Source: an uncultured bacterium
GTDB taxonomy: Bacteria > Bacteroidota > Bacteroidia > Bacteroidales > Bacteroidaceae
DNA: 14,126 nucleotides
Reading direction: 5' to 3'
Assembly: GCA_905215575.1 (NCBI GenBank)
Contig: CAJMQV010000038.1
Span: forward strand, 1 to 14,126
Shown here one piece after another: positions 1 to 7,210 of the stretch. The notes under the pieces were generated by a model. The model was not told the origin of the DNA, did no database searches, and was given only the letters and a program-made list of their open reading frames with translations. The number at the start of each line of letters is the position of its first letter. Within the stretch, counting starts at the first letter, position 1. The translations under genes were made by a program, and so were the position numbers.

Positions 1-573
1 CAGCTTGTGGCCGGATTCGTCGCCACAGTGCCCGAAGATGGCATAATCGAGGACATGCACTTTGGCGCCACGTTGCCGCAGGTTCCGTGCCAGACGCAGA
101 ATGATGTCATAGGCATATTCGTCTTCGTGCAGCTCATGCTTGCCTATGTTTCCGATGGCACCCGGGTCGGGACCTCCGTGCCCGCTCACCAGATAAAAAC
201 AGGCTCCTTCCAGTTCGTCGGATATGCGGCTGATTTTTTCATACCGTTTTCCGAACAGCGGTTCTCGGTTGCTTGTTTTCTCTGTCTTTCGCTTTTTGCG
301 GCTGCTTCGTTCGCCATCTTCCTCCCGGTCGGAGTTTCCCGAATGAGGCAGCAGATAGGAGCGTCCTAAAATCAGACCTCCGTCGGCCGTGAACTTGCCT
401 TTGTTGATTTTCTTGAATTCCTTGATATTGGCCGGCGTGTTGAGCCGGTATCTCTGTAAGAACGTGGTAATACCGTCCCCGTCTTTGGGTTTTGCGGTTT
501 TTTGTGCTTGTATCGTCAAGGGACACAGCAAAAGCATCATGACGACTGTGTAGTTGAATATAGATCTTTTCAT
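1..573 (-). CDS. N-acetylmuramoyl-L-alanine amidase, LysM + Amidase_3 (5' part only)
   Basis: The reading frame is open from an ATG at 573 to the window edge (191 codons, no stop), so the gene is truncated on its C-terminal side. Residues 1-23 form a Sec signal peptide (basic MKRS, hydrophobic MMLLLCPLT, then IQAQ as likely cleavage site). Residues about 31-77 resemble a LysM-type wall-binding module. A very basic, charged linker follows (about 80-105, rich in K, R and E). From about 120 the zinc amidase fold starts: the family motif SGHGGPDPGAIG (130-141) carries the first zinc ligand H132, and E152 in the HEDEYAYD stretch fits the second ligand. The third ligand and catalytic Glu would lie outside the window. 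Amidases of this family cut the bond between MurNAc and L-Ala of the stem peptide in the periplasm. Divergent from the META lipoprotein gene. The family call is from motifs and is fairly secure. Confidence 0.85.
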   Translation of the reverse strand, partial: MKRSIFNYTVVMMLLLCPLTIQAQKTAKPKDGDGITTFLQRYRLNTPANIKEFKKINKGKFTADGGLILGRSYLLPHSGNSDREEDGERSSRKKRKTEKTSNREPLFGKRYEKISRISDELEGACFYLVSGHGGPDPGAIGNIGKHELHEDEYAYDIILRLARNLRQRGAKVHVLDYAIFGHCGDESGHKL

Positions 574-577
574 GTGG

Positions 578-608
578 CAAAAATAAGTAAAAAATATTTT
601 TTCCGAAA
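578..608 (-). promoter_or_regulatory. Candidate promoter of the amidase gene, near-leaderless
   Basis: On the minus strand TATTTTTG (585 to 578) matches the -7 consensus TAnnTTTG exactly, and TTTC (608 to 605) lies 19 bases upstream as a 3 of 4 match to TTTG. The -7 box ends only four bases before the ATG at 573, so transcription would begin at or next to the start codon. Either the transcript is leaderless or the true promoter lies further upstream. AT-rich sequence gives such matches by chance fairly easily. Confidence 0.35.
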
Positions 609-617
609 ATATTCAAC

Positions 618-659
618 TACCCAAAACTGGGTATTTTGTCCGATTCGGAAATATTCCGA
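618..659. repeat. Two adjacent dyads in the divergent intergenic region
   Basis: Two perfect short dyads lie side by side: TACCCA-AAAC-TGGGTA (618-633) and TCGGAA-ATA-TTCCGA (645-659). They sit between the amidase and the META lipoprotein gene, upstream of both candidate promoters. Neither is followed by a T-tract on either strand, so they look more like protein-binding sites than terminators. No regulator can be named. Confidence 0.4.
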
Positions 660-720
660 TTCCATTTTATAATACCCGAAAACAATAAAAAGTTTTAATA
701 AAACCATCAAGAGAAGGGGA

Positions 721-751
721 ATTGGCAAAAAAAGTTGTACCTTTAAATTTG
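721..751 (+). promoter_or_regulatory. Promoter of the META lipoprotein gene
   Basis: The -7 box TAAATTTG (744-751) is a perfect match to the Bacteroidetes consensus TAnnTTTG, and ATTG (721-724) stands 19 bases upstream as a 3 of 4 match to the -33 box TTTG. Expected start of transcription is near 757, leaving a leader of about 57 bases that contains a small hairpin AGGAC-AAGG-GTCCT (764-777). Confidence 0.6.
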
Positions 752-813
752 CAATCGCGAGGCAGGACAAGGGTCCTCCTCCCCAAAATGAAATTAACAG
801 ATTAAAAACCAAC

Positions 814-1578
814 ATGAAAGGATCTTTAAAACTGATGACGGTCTGCTCCTTGACGCTGGCTGTCGCATCGTGTAAATCATTGCCGGCAGATATGCTGGAA
901 GGTGAATGGAATGCAGTGAACATTTCGGGTCAGAACATCACTCCATCGGACCAGACTCCGTATTTGGGTTTTGACATGACTGAAGGCCGTCTGTACGGAT
1001 TCAATGGCTGCAACCGTTTGATGGGAAGCATCGACACCAAGGCTTTCCTGAAAGGTAAGGTAGATTTTTCAAAGATGGGCTCAACCATGATGGCTTGTCC
1101 CGACAATAAATATGAGCAGCTCTTTACTCAGGCTGCTGCCGCTGCCCGTAAGATTGAATTGCAGGACGACGGTACGTTGATTTTGAAAAACGACAATAAG
1201 GAAACCGTGATGCAGCTGGCCAAGCGCAAGTTCACTCCGGAAACTCTGGACGGTGAGTGGAATGTGATTCAAATCCGCGGCGAGGGAATTTCACCTGCTG
1301 AGAATACTCCGTTTATCGGATTCAAGGTGGCTGAGAAGCAGTTGTATGGCTTTACTGGATGCAACCGTATGACCGGAACTATCGATTTCGAGAAATTTGT
1401 AGCCGGAGAGCCTGATTTCAGTAATATGGGAACAACTCGTATGGCTTGCGCCGACGACAAATATGAAACCAAGTTCCTTCAGGCGCTTAATGCGGCCAAG
1501 AAGGTTAAGATGGGATATAACACCTTCAGCTTGCTGGATGAGAAGGGAAGCACACTGGTGATGTTCCAGAAAAGATAA
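814..1578 (+). CDS. Tandem META-domain lipoprotein (HslJ-like)
   Basis: 254 residues. The N-terminus is a lipoprotein signal peptide ending in lipobox AVASC, with acylated Cys20. The rest is two META domains in tandem, about 28-137 and 145-254, that are clearly duplicates: LEGEWN/LDGEWN, LYGFNGCNR/LYGFTGCNR (60-68 and 177-185) and MACPDNKYE/MACADDKYE (93-101 and 210-218). Each copy keeps one Cys in GCNR (66, 183) and one in MAC (95, 212), a pair that could form a disulfide in the periplasm. META domains are named from E. coli HslJ, linked to heat response and novobiocin resistance; no biochemical activity is established. The protein would be anchored in the outer or inner membrane facing the periplasm or surface. 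Own promoter upstream and strong terminator downstream make it monocistronic. Confidence 0.9.
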   Translation: MKGSLKLMTVCSLTLAVASCKSLPADMLEGEWNAVNISGQNITPSDQTPYLGFDMTEGRLYGFNGCNRLMGSIDTKAFLKGKVDFSKMGSTMMACPDNKYEQLFTQAAAAARKIELQDDGTLILKNDNKETVMQLAKRKFTPETLDGEWNVIQIRGEGISPAENTPFIGFKVAEKQLYGFTGCNRMTGTIDFEKFVAGEPDFSNMGTTRMACADDKYETKFLQALNAAKKVKMGYNTFSLLDEKGSTLVMFQKR

Positions 1579-1607
1579 GTAAATAAAAGAATTGATGGTA
1601 GTAGAGG

Positions 1608-1658
1608 CGATGGGTTTTAGAAAACTGTTTTTCTAAAGTCCATCGTTTTCTTTATTTT
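1608..1658 (+). terminator. Rho-independent terminator of the META lipoprotein gene
   Basis: A 17-pair stem (1608-1624 with 1629-1645, including two G-U wobbles) closes on a CTGT loop and is followed by the T-rich run TTTTCTTTATTTT at 1646-1658. It lies 29 bases past the stop codon and separates the lipoprotein gene from the ATPase gene. Confidence 0.85.
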
Positions 1659-1684
1659 GAATCATAACATTAAGGATACAACCC

Positions 1685-2728
1685 ATGAATAGCCCGATAC
1701 CTACACTGACCATAACCGATCTGACTACCGGATATCGTTCCAAGAACAGGACTTATGCCGTGGGGGAGCGCCTTACGGCTTCTCTTTATTCCGGCGAACT
1801 GACCTGTCTGATCGGTACAAACGGGGGCGGTAAATCTACTCTGTTGCGCACGCTTACCGCTTTTCTTCCTCCGCTGTCGGGGCAGGTTGTTATGAATGGA
1901 AAGCTGCTTGCAGGCTATACGCGTGATGAGCTTTCGCGTCTGGTGGGAGTGGTGCTTACCGATAAGATGGATGTGCGCGACCTGCGGGTGTACGATCTGG
2001 TGGCGATGGGGCGCATGCCTTATACCGGATTCTGGGGCCGTCTTTCCCGAGAGGATCATCAGTTGGTGGAGGAAGCTATCGAACAGGTGGGAATCCGTTC
2101 ACTGGAACATCGTCCGGTGCATTCTCTGAGCGACGGCGAGATGCAGAAAACACTGATTGCCAAAACGCTGGCTCAAGGTACACCTTTTATCTTTTTGGAC
2201 GAGCCGACAGCTTTTCTGGATTACCCCAGCAAGGTGGAACTCTTCTTGCTTTTGCGCCGTTTGGCGCGCGAAAGACAGAAAACCATATTCCTTTCTACAC
2301 ACGATCTGGACCTGGTGTTGCAGATGGCCGACCGCCTGTGGCTGCTCTCCCGGGAGCAGGGATTGCAGACGGGCATTCCCGAAGATCTGGTGGCGCAAGG
2401 CGTTTTGGATGGATTCTTTCCGCATCCGCATCTCCGCTTCTCGCCGGAACAGATGGCTTATCAGGTGCAGATGCCGATGGTCGGCTCGCAACCGTTGCAT
2501 ATAGGTGTGGAGGGTGCTGATGGAGAGGCTCGTCAGCTGTTGTGCCGTGCTTTGCGCCGTTCGGGCATGATGACAACAGTATTCTTGTCCGAGGCTTTGG
2601 CCTTGGTGCATGTTTCCGAGAACTCTCCCCGGTATGTTTTGACACAAAAAGCGGATACACTCCTGAAGACCGATCTGATTGAAGAGTTGCTTCAGGGCAT
2701 ATCCGCTTGTATATCCGATGTAAGATAG
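1685..2728 (+). CDS. ABC transporter ATPase, FecE/BtuD type (siderophore/heme/cobalamin import), with C-terminal extension
   Basis: 347 residues, against roughly 250-270 for FecE or BtuD. The nucleotide-binding domain is intact: Walker A GTNGGGKST (44-52), signature LSDGEMQK (148-155), Walker B FIFLDEP (168-174), D-loop FLDY (177-180) and H-loop His206 in STHD. The Q-loop region reads GVVLTDKMDV (88-97), with no Gln where the canonical Q-loop has one. Residues about 265-347 form an additional alpha/beta-looking domain (PLHIGVEGADGEARQLLCRA onward) outside the core fold. This subfamily energises FecCD permeases; the window has one such permease at 8140-9162 with its binding protein, on the other strand, and none beside this gene. 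AAGGA at 1672-1676 precedes the ATG with suitable spacing. The gene converges on potD, the two stops being only 7 bases apart. Confidence 0.88.
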   Translation: MNSPIPTLTITDLTTGYRSKNRTYAVGERLTASLYSGELTCLIGTNGGGKSTLLRTLTAFLPPLSGQVVMNGKLLAGYTRDELSRLVGVVLTDKMDVRDLRVYDLVAMGRMPYTGFWGRLSREDHQLVEEAIEQVGIRSLEHRPVHSLSDGEMQKTLIAKTLAQGTPFIFLDEPTAFLDYPSKVELFLLLRRLARERQKTIFLSTHDLDLVLQMADRLWLLSREQGLQTGIPEDLVAQGVLDGFFPHPHLRFSPEQMAYQVQMPMVGSQPLHIGVEGADGEARQLLCRALRRSGMMTTVFLSEALALVHVSENSPRYVLTQKADTLLKTDLIEELLQGISACISDVR

Positions 2729-2735
2729 AAGTCGG

Positions 2736-4073
2736 TTATCTTGTGATTCTTCTTTTTCTGCGTTTCCGGTTACGCTTGTTGTGATTATATCGTTTGATTC
2801 TTTTGGAAACCGCATAGACTACAAAGGCGCCTACGGTGGCCAGAATGACAATCACCACACCGCCGCCGAGGTTATCTCCCTTTACGTGCGACCACATTTC
2901 CAGAACGGCTTCCGTGTGCTCGCCTGAGTCGTGGATCATGGCACAGCGTGCCACGACACTGCTGTCGGGATACTGAATAGGGTTGATGTGTACCCGGCGC
3001 GCTTCCGGTCCGAAGAAGTAAGCCAGATTATATGTTTCCTTGATTTCCGGATCAGTCTGTGCTTCCAGCACTTCCGGAGTGGCCACAGCGCTGACATATC
3101 CTGTAGCCTCCATATTGGCGATCGCTACTTCCGGACGGCACAGGTAATTGATGAAATAACGTGCGGCTTCGGGATTCTTGGCATATTTCGGAATTACCCA
3201 TCCGTCGTACCATACGTTGCTTCCTTCGCGCGGCACCTCATAACCTAAGTCTACACCCACAGCCTGAGCTTCGTCAATGGCCCATACGGCATCTCCGCTC
3301 CAGGTCATGTTCAGATAAGCTTTTCCTTTGGTCATCATCTCCTTGCCGAAATCCGCTTCCCAGCCGGCAATGTTCGGTTTCATGCTTTTCAAGTTGTCTT
3401 CCACCTGCTGGATGGCCTCGGGCGAATAATTGTTCATCAGATCCTTGACCTGCATTTGGCCTTGGAGCAGTTGTTTGCGGTTGGCATAAATCAGGGCGGT
3501 GCCGTAGGCGTCGCGATAACTGTCCTTCATCAGCAGCTTGCCTTTGAATTTGCTGTTCCATAATGATTCCCAGGTTGAGGCTTCTTCATGAGTCACATAT
3601 TTCTTGTTGTAGAGGATTCCTGCGGTGCCCCACATATATCCCACGGCATATCGGCTGGCTTGCTTGTTGCCCGAACTCAGTTCGTCCAATTGCTTTCTGA
3701 TGTATGGCGACTGGTTGTTCAGATAGTTTTCTCCCGCAAAGTTGGTGTCAATGGGTTGCAGTAGATCTTTCTTCAGCATGCGTTCGATGATATATTCCGA
3801 AGGGCATACCACATCAAAGTCCTCATGTCCACGCTCGATTTTGGTCAGCATGATTTCATTGATGTCGAAAGTCTGGTAGATGATCCGTATTTTTTTACCG
3901 GTTTGTTCCTCATACCATTTCGGAAAGTCTTCCAAAACCTGTTCGTCAATATAGTCGGCCCAATTATACACCTTGAGAATCTCTTCCCGGGATTCCTTGT
4001 TGTAGCAAGAGGATAATATCGGCAGACAAACGGCCAACAATAATGTTTTTAAGTAGGATAAGTATCTTTTCAT
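2736..4073 (-). CDS. potD: PotD-like spermidine/putrescine-binding lipoprotein with C-terminal membrane anchor
   Basis: 445 residues, about 100 more than E. coli PotD. Lipoprotein signal with lipobox LSSC (acylated Cys23). Residues about 32-395 are the family-1 polyamine-binding fold; positions matching known E. coli PotD ligand contacts are visible: W38 and Y41 in VYNWADY, S92/Y94 in PSEYI, D184/D188 in KDSYRDAYG, W258 in MTWSGD, W288 and D290 in NVWYDGW. Captures polyamines and hands them to PotBC. Unusual end: a hydrophobic span (about 405-423, GVVIVILATVGAFVVYAVS) followed by a strongly basic tail (424-445, with RNRKRRKRR), so the protein appears tethered at both ends, tail in the cytoplasm. 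Start overlaps the potC stop as ATGA (4070-4073), the last gene of the operon. Family assignment is strong; spermidine versus putrescine preference cannot be read. Confidence 0.92.
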   Translation of the reverse strand: MKRYLSYLKTLLLAVCLPILSSCYNKESREEILKVYNWADYIDEQVLEDFPKWYEEQTGKKIRIIYQTFDINEIMLTKIERGHEDFDVVCPSEYIIERMLKKDLLQPIDTNFAGENYLNNQSPYIRKQLDELSSGNKQASRYAVGYMWGTAGILYNKKYVTHEEASTWESLWNSKFKGKLLMKDSYRDAYGTALIYANRKQLLQGQMQVKDLMNNYSPEAIQQVEDNLKSMKPNIAGWEADFGKEMMTKGKAYLNMTWSGDAVWAIDEAQAVGVDLGYEVPREGSNVWYDGWVIPKYAKNPEAARYFINYLCRPEVAIANMEATGYVSAVATPEVLEAQTDPEIKETYNLAYFFGPEARRVHINPIQYPDSSVVARCAMIHDSGEHTEAVLEMWSHVKGDNLGGGVVIVILATVGAFVVYAVSKRIKRYNHNKRNRKRRKRRITR

Positions 4074-4861
4074 TGATTCTTTTTCTTGTCAGAGCGACGG
4101 TTAATGAAAATGAGTAATACCAGAACCAGAACGAATATCAGGCTGGAGAGCGGACGCAGTTCGGGGGTAAGTCCGCCTTTTCGTGCGTCAGCGTAAATGT
4201 AGGTCGACAGAGTTTCCAGTCCTTCATTGCCAATGGTGAATATGGTCACCGCAAAGTCGTCGATGGAAATCGTAATGGCCAGCATGAATCCGGAGATCAT
4301 TCCCGGCAGAATTTCCGGGATGATTCCCTTGCGGAGTGCCTGCATCGGAGTCGCTCCCAAGTCGAGCGCCGCTTCATACAGATTCGGGTTCATTTGCTTG
4401 AGACGGGGCATCACGCTCAGAATCACGTAGGGCGTGCAGAAGGTGATATGCGCCAGAACTACTGTAGTATAGCCTTGAGGAATACCCAAAGACACGAACA
4501 GCAGAAACAGAGATATACCCATAATGATGTCGCCGTTGAGAATAGGTATCTGGTTGATGAACTCAACAAATCGGCGGGAACGGGCACGCAGGTTGAAAAT
4601 ACCGATGGCGGTGATGGTTCCTAATAGCGTGGAAACCACACCGGTAATCAGTGCAATGGACAAGGTGTTCCACAACGCGTTGATCAGCGAGTGGTGCGCA
4701 CCGTCAACAAAAAGCTTGCGGTAGAGTCCGAACGAGAAGCCGGTCCAGTTGCCCAATACCTTCGATTCGGTGAATGAGTACACCACGATAATGATAATCG
4801 GTGAGTACAGCAGCAGGAGCAGCAGCCAGAGATAACCCTGGCAGAGAATCTTCTTTACCAT
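4070..4861 (-). CDS. potC: Polyamine ABC transporter permease PotC
   Basis: 263 residues, close to E. coli PotC (264). About six transmembrane spans starting with LLLLLLYSPIIIIVVYSF (14-31). The cytoplasmic EAA coupling loop that docks onto the ATPase is clear: EAALDLGATPMQALRKG (163-179) running to P187. Forms the inner-membrane channel with PotB. The gene starts with ATG at 4861, overlapping the potB stop (4855-4857) by 7 bases, and its stop overlaps the potD start by four, so translation is probably coupled. Confidence 0.94.
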   Translation of the reverse strand: MVKKILCQGYLWLLLLLLYSPIIIIVVYSFTESKVLGNWTGFSFGLYRKLFVDGAHHSLINALWNTLSIALITGVVSTLLGTITAIGIFNLRARSRRFVEFINQIPILNGDIIMGISLFLLFVSLGIPQGYTTVVLAHITFCTPYVILSVMPRLKQMNPNLYEAALDLGATPMQALRKGIIPEILPGMISGFMLAITISIDDFAVTIFTIGNEGLETLSTYIYADARKGGLTPELRPLSSLIFVLVLVLLIFINRRSDKKKNQ

Positions 4862-5649
4862 AAGCCACCTCCTTCTCCGTTTTCTTTCTTTTCATCCGTG
4901 AGCAAGGTTGTTGCTCCGATAAGGAACAGCATGATCAGCGACAGAGCTGCGCCGTAATTCCACATACTGTTGTTGATATTCTCCTGAATGGTTGTACCGA
5001 ACAGCTTGATATTGTTCATCGTCAGTAACTCGGCGATGGCAAAAGTGGAGATCGTAGGCATAAACACCATGACTATTCCGCTGGCTATTCCCGGCAGGGA
5101 AAGCGGGAATATGGTTTTCCAGAACACTTGGAAAGAGTTGGCTCCTAAATCCTGCGCCGCTTCGATATAGCTTTGATCCATTTTCTGTAAGGTGTTGTAG
5201 ATGGGATAGATCATAAACGGCAGGAAGTTATAGGTCATACCAAAGATCAGCGCGCCTTCACCCAACGGCAGATTAAAGAAGTCGAACAGGGCCACGGTGG
5301 CCAGTGTCCGGATCAGGATGTTCATCCACATGGGCAGAATGAACAGCATCACGATAGTCTGTGCATATCCCGATTTGAGACGGCTCAGGATAAATGCTGC
5401 CGGATATCCCAACAGAATGCAGAGAATCGTATTGATGATGGCTATTCCGATAGAATAAATGAAGGTATTGATGGCTTCGGGGTGTGCCATGAATTTTCTG
5501 AAGTTTACCAAAGACATGTGGCCGCTTTCATCGGTAAAGGCAAAATACACGATCAGAAACAGAGGCAACACCACAAAGAAAAAGGCAAAGATCAGATAAG
5601 GGAGTGTCCAGCTTTTGCGGGAACACAGAAACCGATATAAGTTCGTCAT
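4855..5649 (-). CDS. potB: Polyamine ABC transporter permease PotB
   Basis: 264 residues from the ATG at 5649; a GTG two codons upstream (5655) is an alternative start and I prefer the ATG. Multi-span membrane protein (first span about residues 17-37, LPYLIFAFFFVVLPLFLIVY region) with EAA coupling loop EAAQDLGANSFQVFWKT (about 163-179) and the following FPLSLPG. Pairs with PotC as the heterodimeric channel of the polyamine importer. E. coli PotB is 275-285 residues, so length is normal. Lies 21 bases after the potA stop and overlaps potC at its 3' end. Confidence 0.93.
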   Translation of the reverse strand: MTNLYRFLCSRKSWTLPYLIFAFFFVVLPLFLIVYFAFTDESGHMSLVNFRKFMAHPEAINTFIYSIGIAIINTILCILLGYPAAFILSRLKSGYAQTIVMLFILPMWMNILIRTLATVALFDFFNLPLGEGALIFGMTYNFLPFMIYPIYNTLQKMDQSYIEAAQDLGANSFQVFWKTIFPLSLPGIASGIVMVFMPTISTFAIAELLTMNNIKLFGTTIQENINNSMWNYGAALSLIMLFLIGATTLLTDEKKENGEGGGLW

Positions 5650-5670
5650 GCTCACGATGGGTCTGTTTTT

Positions 5671-7050
5671 TTAGGATTTCGGAATAATGGTAATGGATTC
5701 GCGTGGAATAGTGATACCTACATGGTCGCTGTTGTCCCAAACATCGTGAGTATCCACATAGATATCTTCCTGCCAGTCAGAGGCTACAGTCAGATGGTAG
5801 TGATCGCCTTTATAGAGGATAAAGCGTACGTCGCCTGTGAGTGTTCCGTCGTTTTCGTCGTCTTGTAGGATAATTCCGTCGAAAGGCACCTGTACGGTTA
5901 CCGGGCTTCCGGCAGGGATCTCATGCTGAGGGCGGCAGTTGAACGTACATCCTAAAAACTCCACGTGTGTGGCATCAATCAGTGTACCCTCGAAGGTGTT
6001 GCAGGTACGCTCCTTCTTCATGATGTGAATATCGTCCGGTTTGACCAACAGGCCGACCTGGCTACCCGGATCAAACTTATGGTAATCGTGTACAATGAAT
6101 TCATATCCGTTGGCCAGTACGACCATCTCATAATGAACTCCTTTAAAGATGCAGGAGATGACTTCTCCGGTAATTTGTGCCGAGTCCGATACCGGGAAAA
6201 TATAAATGTCTTCGGGGCGGAGCACCACGTCAACCGGAGCATTGCAGCCGAATCCCTTGTCTACACAAGGCACCTGTATGCCTGCAAAACTCACGACCTG
6301 ATCTTGAATCATGGTTCCGTTCAGGATGTTACTTTCGCCGATAAAGTCAGCAACGAATGAGTTGACCGGTTCGTTGTAGATATCTGTAGGCGATCCGATC
6401 TGCTGGATCTTGCCTTCACTCATCACCACGATGGTGTCGCTCAGGGTCAAGGCTTCCTCTTGATCGTGAGTAACATATACGAAGGTGATGCCCAGACGTT
6501 TGTGCATTTCCTTCAGTTCCATCTGCATGTCCTTACGCATTTTCAGGTCGAGTGCGGCAAGCGGTTCGTCCAAAAGCAATACTTCCGGCTCGTTGACAAT
6601 GGCGCGGGCTATGGCTACACGTTGCTGCTGACCGCCCGAAAGCGAGTTTACGTCGCGATATTCATAATCACTCATGGAAACCATCTTCAAGGCCGCTTTT
6701 ACCTTCTTTTGAATCAGCTCCTTATTCATGCCTTTCAATTTCAGGCCGAATGCGATATTGTCATACACGTTCAGATGTGGAAACAAGGCATATTTCTGGA
6801 ATACAGTATTTACCGGGCGTTTGTGCGGTGGTGTCTGAGTGATTTCTTTTCCGGAAATATAAATATTTCCTTCCGAGGTGGTTTGAAACCCTGCAAGCAG
6901 ACGCAGAAGAGTTGTTTTGCCACAGCCTGACGGACCGAGGATTGTAACGAACTCTCCTTTCTTGATATTCAGGTTGATGTGTTCCAAAGCCACTTTCTCT
7001 CCGAAGAATTTGGATACATCATTTATCTTGATGATATATTGATCTGTCAT
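5671..7050 (-). CDS. potA: Polyamine ABC transporter ATPase PotA, extended C-terminus
   Basis: 459 residues, about 80 more than E. coli PotA (378). All ATPase motifs are present: Walker A GPSGCGKTT (39-47), Q-loop Gln85 in TVFQKYALFP, signature LSGGQQQR (137-144), Walker B VLLLDEP (157-163), H-loop His195 in VTHDQEE. The C-terminal half holds TOBE/OB-type regulatory sequence in two similar units, about 295-345 and 405-457: TGEV..IFKGVHYEMVV against TGDV..LYKGDHYHLTV. First gene of potABCD; drives uptake of spermidine and/or putrescine through PotBC. Upstream are a candidate promoter (7080-7087) and the terminator of the winged-helix gene, so the operon is probably expressed on its own. Confidence 0.94.
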   Translation of the reverse strand: MTDQYIIKINDVSKFFGEKVALEHINLNIKKGEFVTILGPSGCGKTTLLRLLAGFQTTSEGNIYISGKEITQTPPHKRPVNTVFQKYALFPHLNVYDNIAFGLKLKGMNKELIQKKVKAALKMVSMSDYEYRDVNSLSGGQQQRVAIARAIVNEPEVLLLDEPLAALDLKMRKDMQMELKEMHKRLGITFVYVTHDQEEALTLSDTIVVMSEGKIQQIGSPTDIYNEPVNSFVADFIGESNILNGTMIQDQVVSFAGIQVPCVDKGFGCNAPVDVVLRPEDIYIFPVSDSAQITGEVISCIFKGVHYEMVVLANGYEFIVHDYHKFDPGSQVGLLVKPDDIHIMKKERTCNTFEGTLIDATHVEFLGCTFNCRPQHEIPAGSPVTVQVPFDGIILQDDENDGTLTGDVRFILYKGDHYHLTVASDWQEDIYVDTHDVWDNSDHVGITIPRESITIIPKS

Positions 7051-7079
7051 ATATTGATATCTGTTTTTATTTCTGTTTG

Positions 7080-7087
7080 CAAAGGTA
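7080..7087 (-). promoter_or_regulatory. Candidate -7 box of the potABCD operon
   Basis: TACCTTTG on the minus strand is a perfect TAnnTTTG match, 30 bases upstream of the potA ATG. There is no good TTTG 19-21 bases upstream (the sequence there reads ATGTTTTA across 7103-7110), so the -33 part is weak. The location between an upstream terminator and the operon start supports the call. Confidence 0.5.
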
Positions 7088-7144
7088 CATTATTTTCGTC
7101 AGTAAAACATGTTTTGCTTTCAACTAATATAAGGTGAAGGGCAT

Positions 7145-7177
7145 AAAAAAAGGAGACGAACTTCTCAGTACATCTCC
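7145..7177 (-). terminator. Rho-independent terminator of the winged-helix gene
   Basis: Read on the minus strand: an 11-pair stem (7177-7167 with 7162-7152, one U-U mismatch and one G-U pair) closed by a GAGA tetraloop, followed by seven T residues (7151-7145). It lies 33 bases past the stop of the small winged-helix gene and insulates potABCD from it. Confidence 0.85.
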
Positions 7178-7210
7178 CATAGCTAAATGTTTCGTGTCAT
7201 TGTGGCCTTC

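Noticed and set aside
239..616. 125-codon minus-strand ORF in the amidase region
   Set aside because: Out of frame with the amidase, which shows a signal peptide, LysM-like module and zinc-ligand motif in the frame that starts at 573.
2099..2815. 238-codon minus-strand ORF opposite the ATPase gene
   Set aside because: Antisense shadow of a gene with intact ABC motifs; it also runs across the potD 3' end.
6460..6930. 156-codon plus-strand ORF opposite potA
   Set aside because: Antisense to the Walker A-to-H-loop region of potA; no motif of its own.
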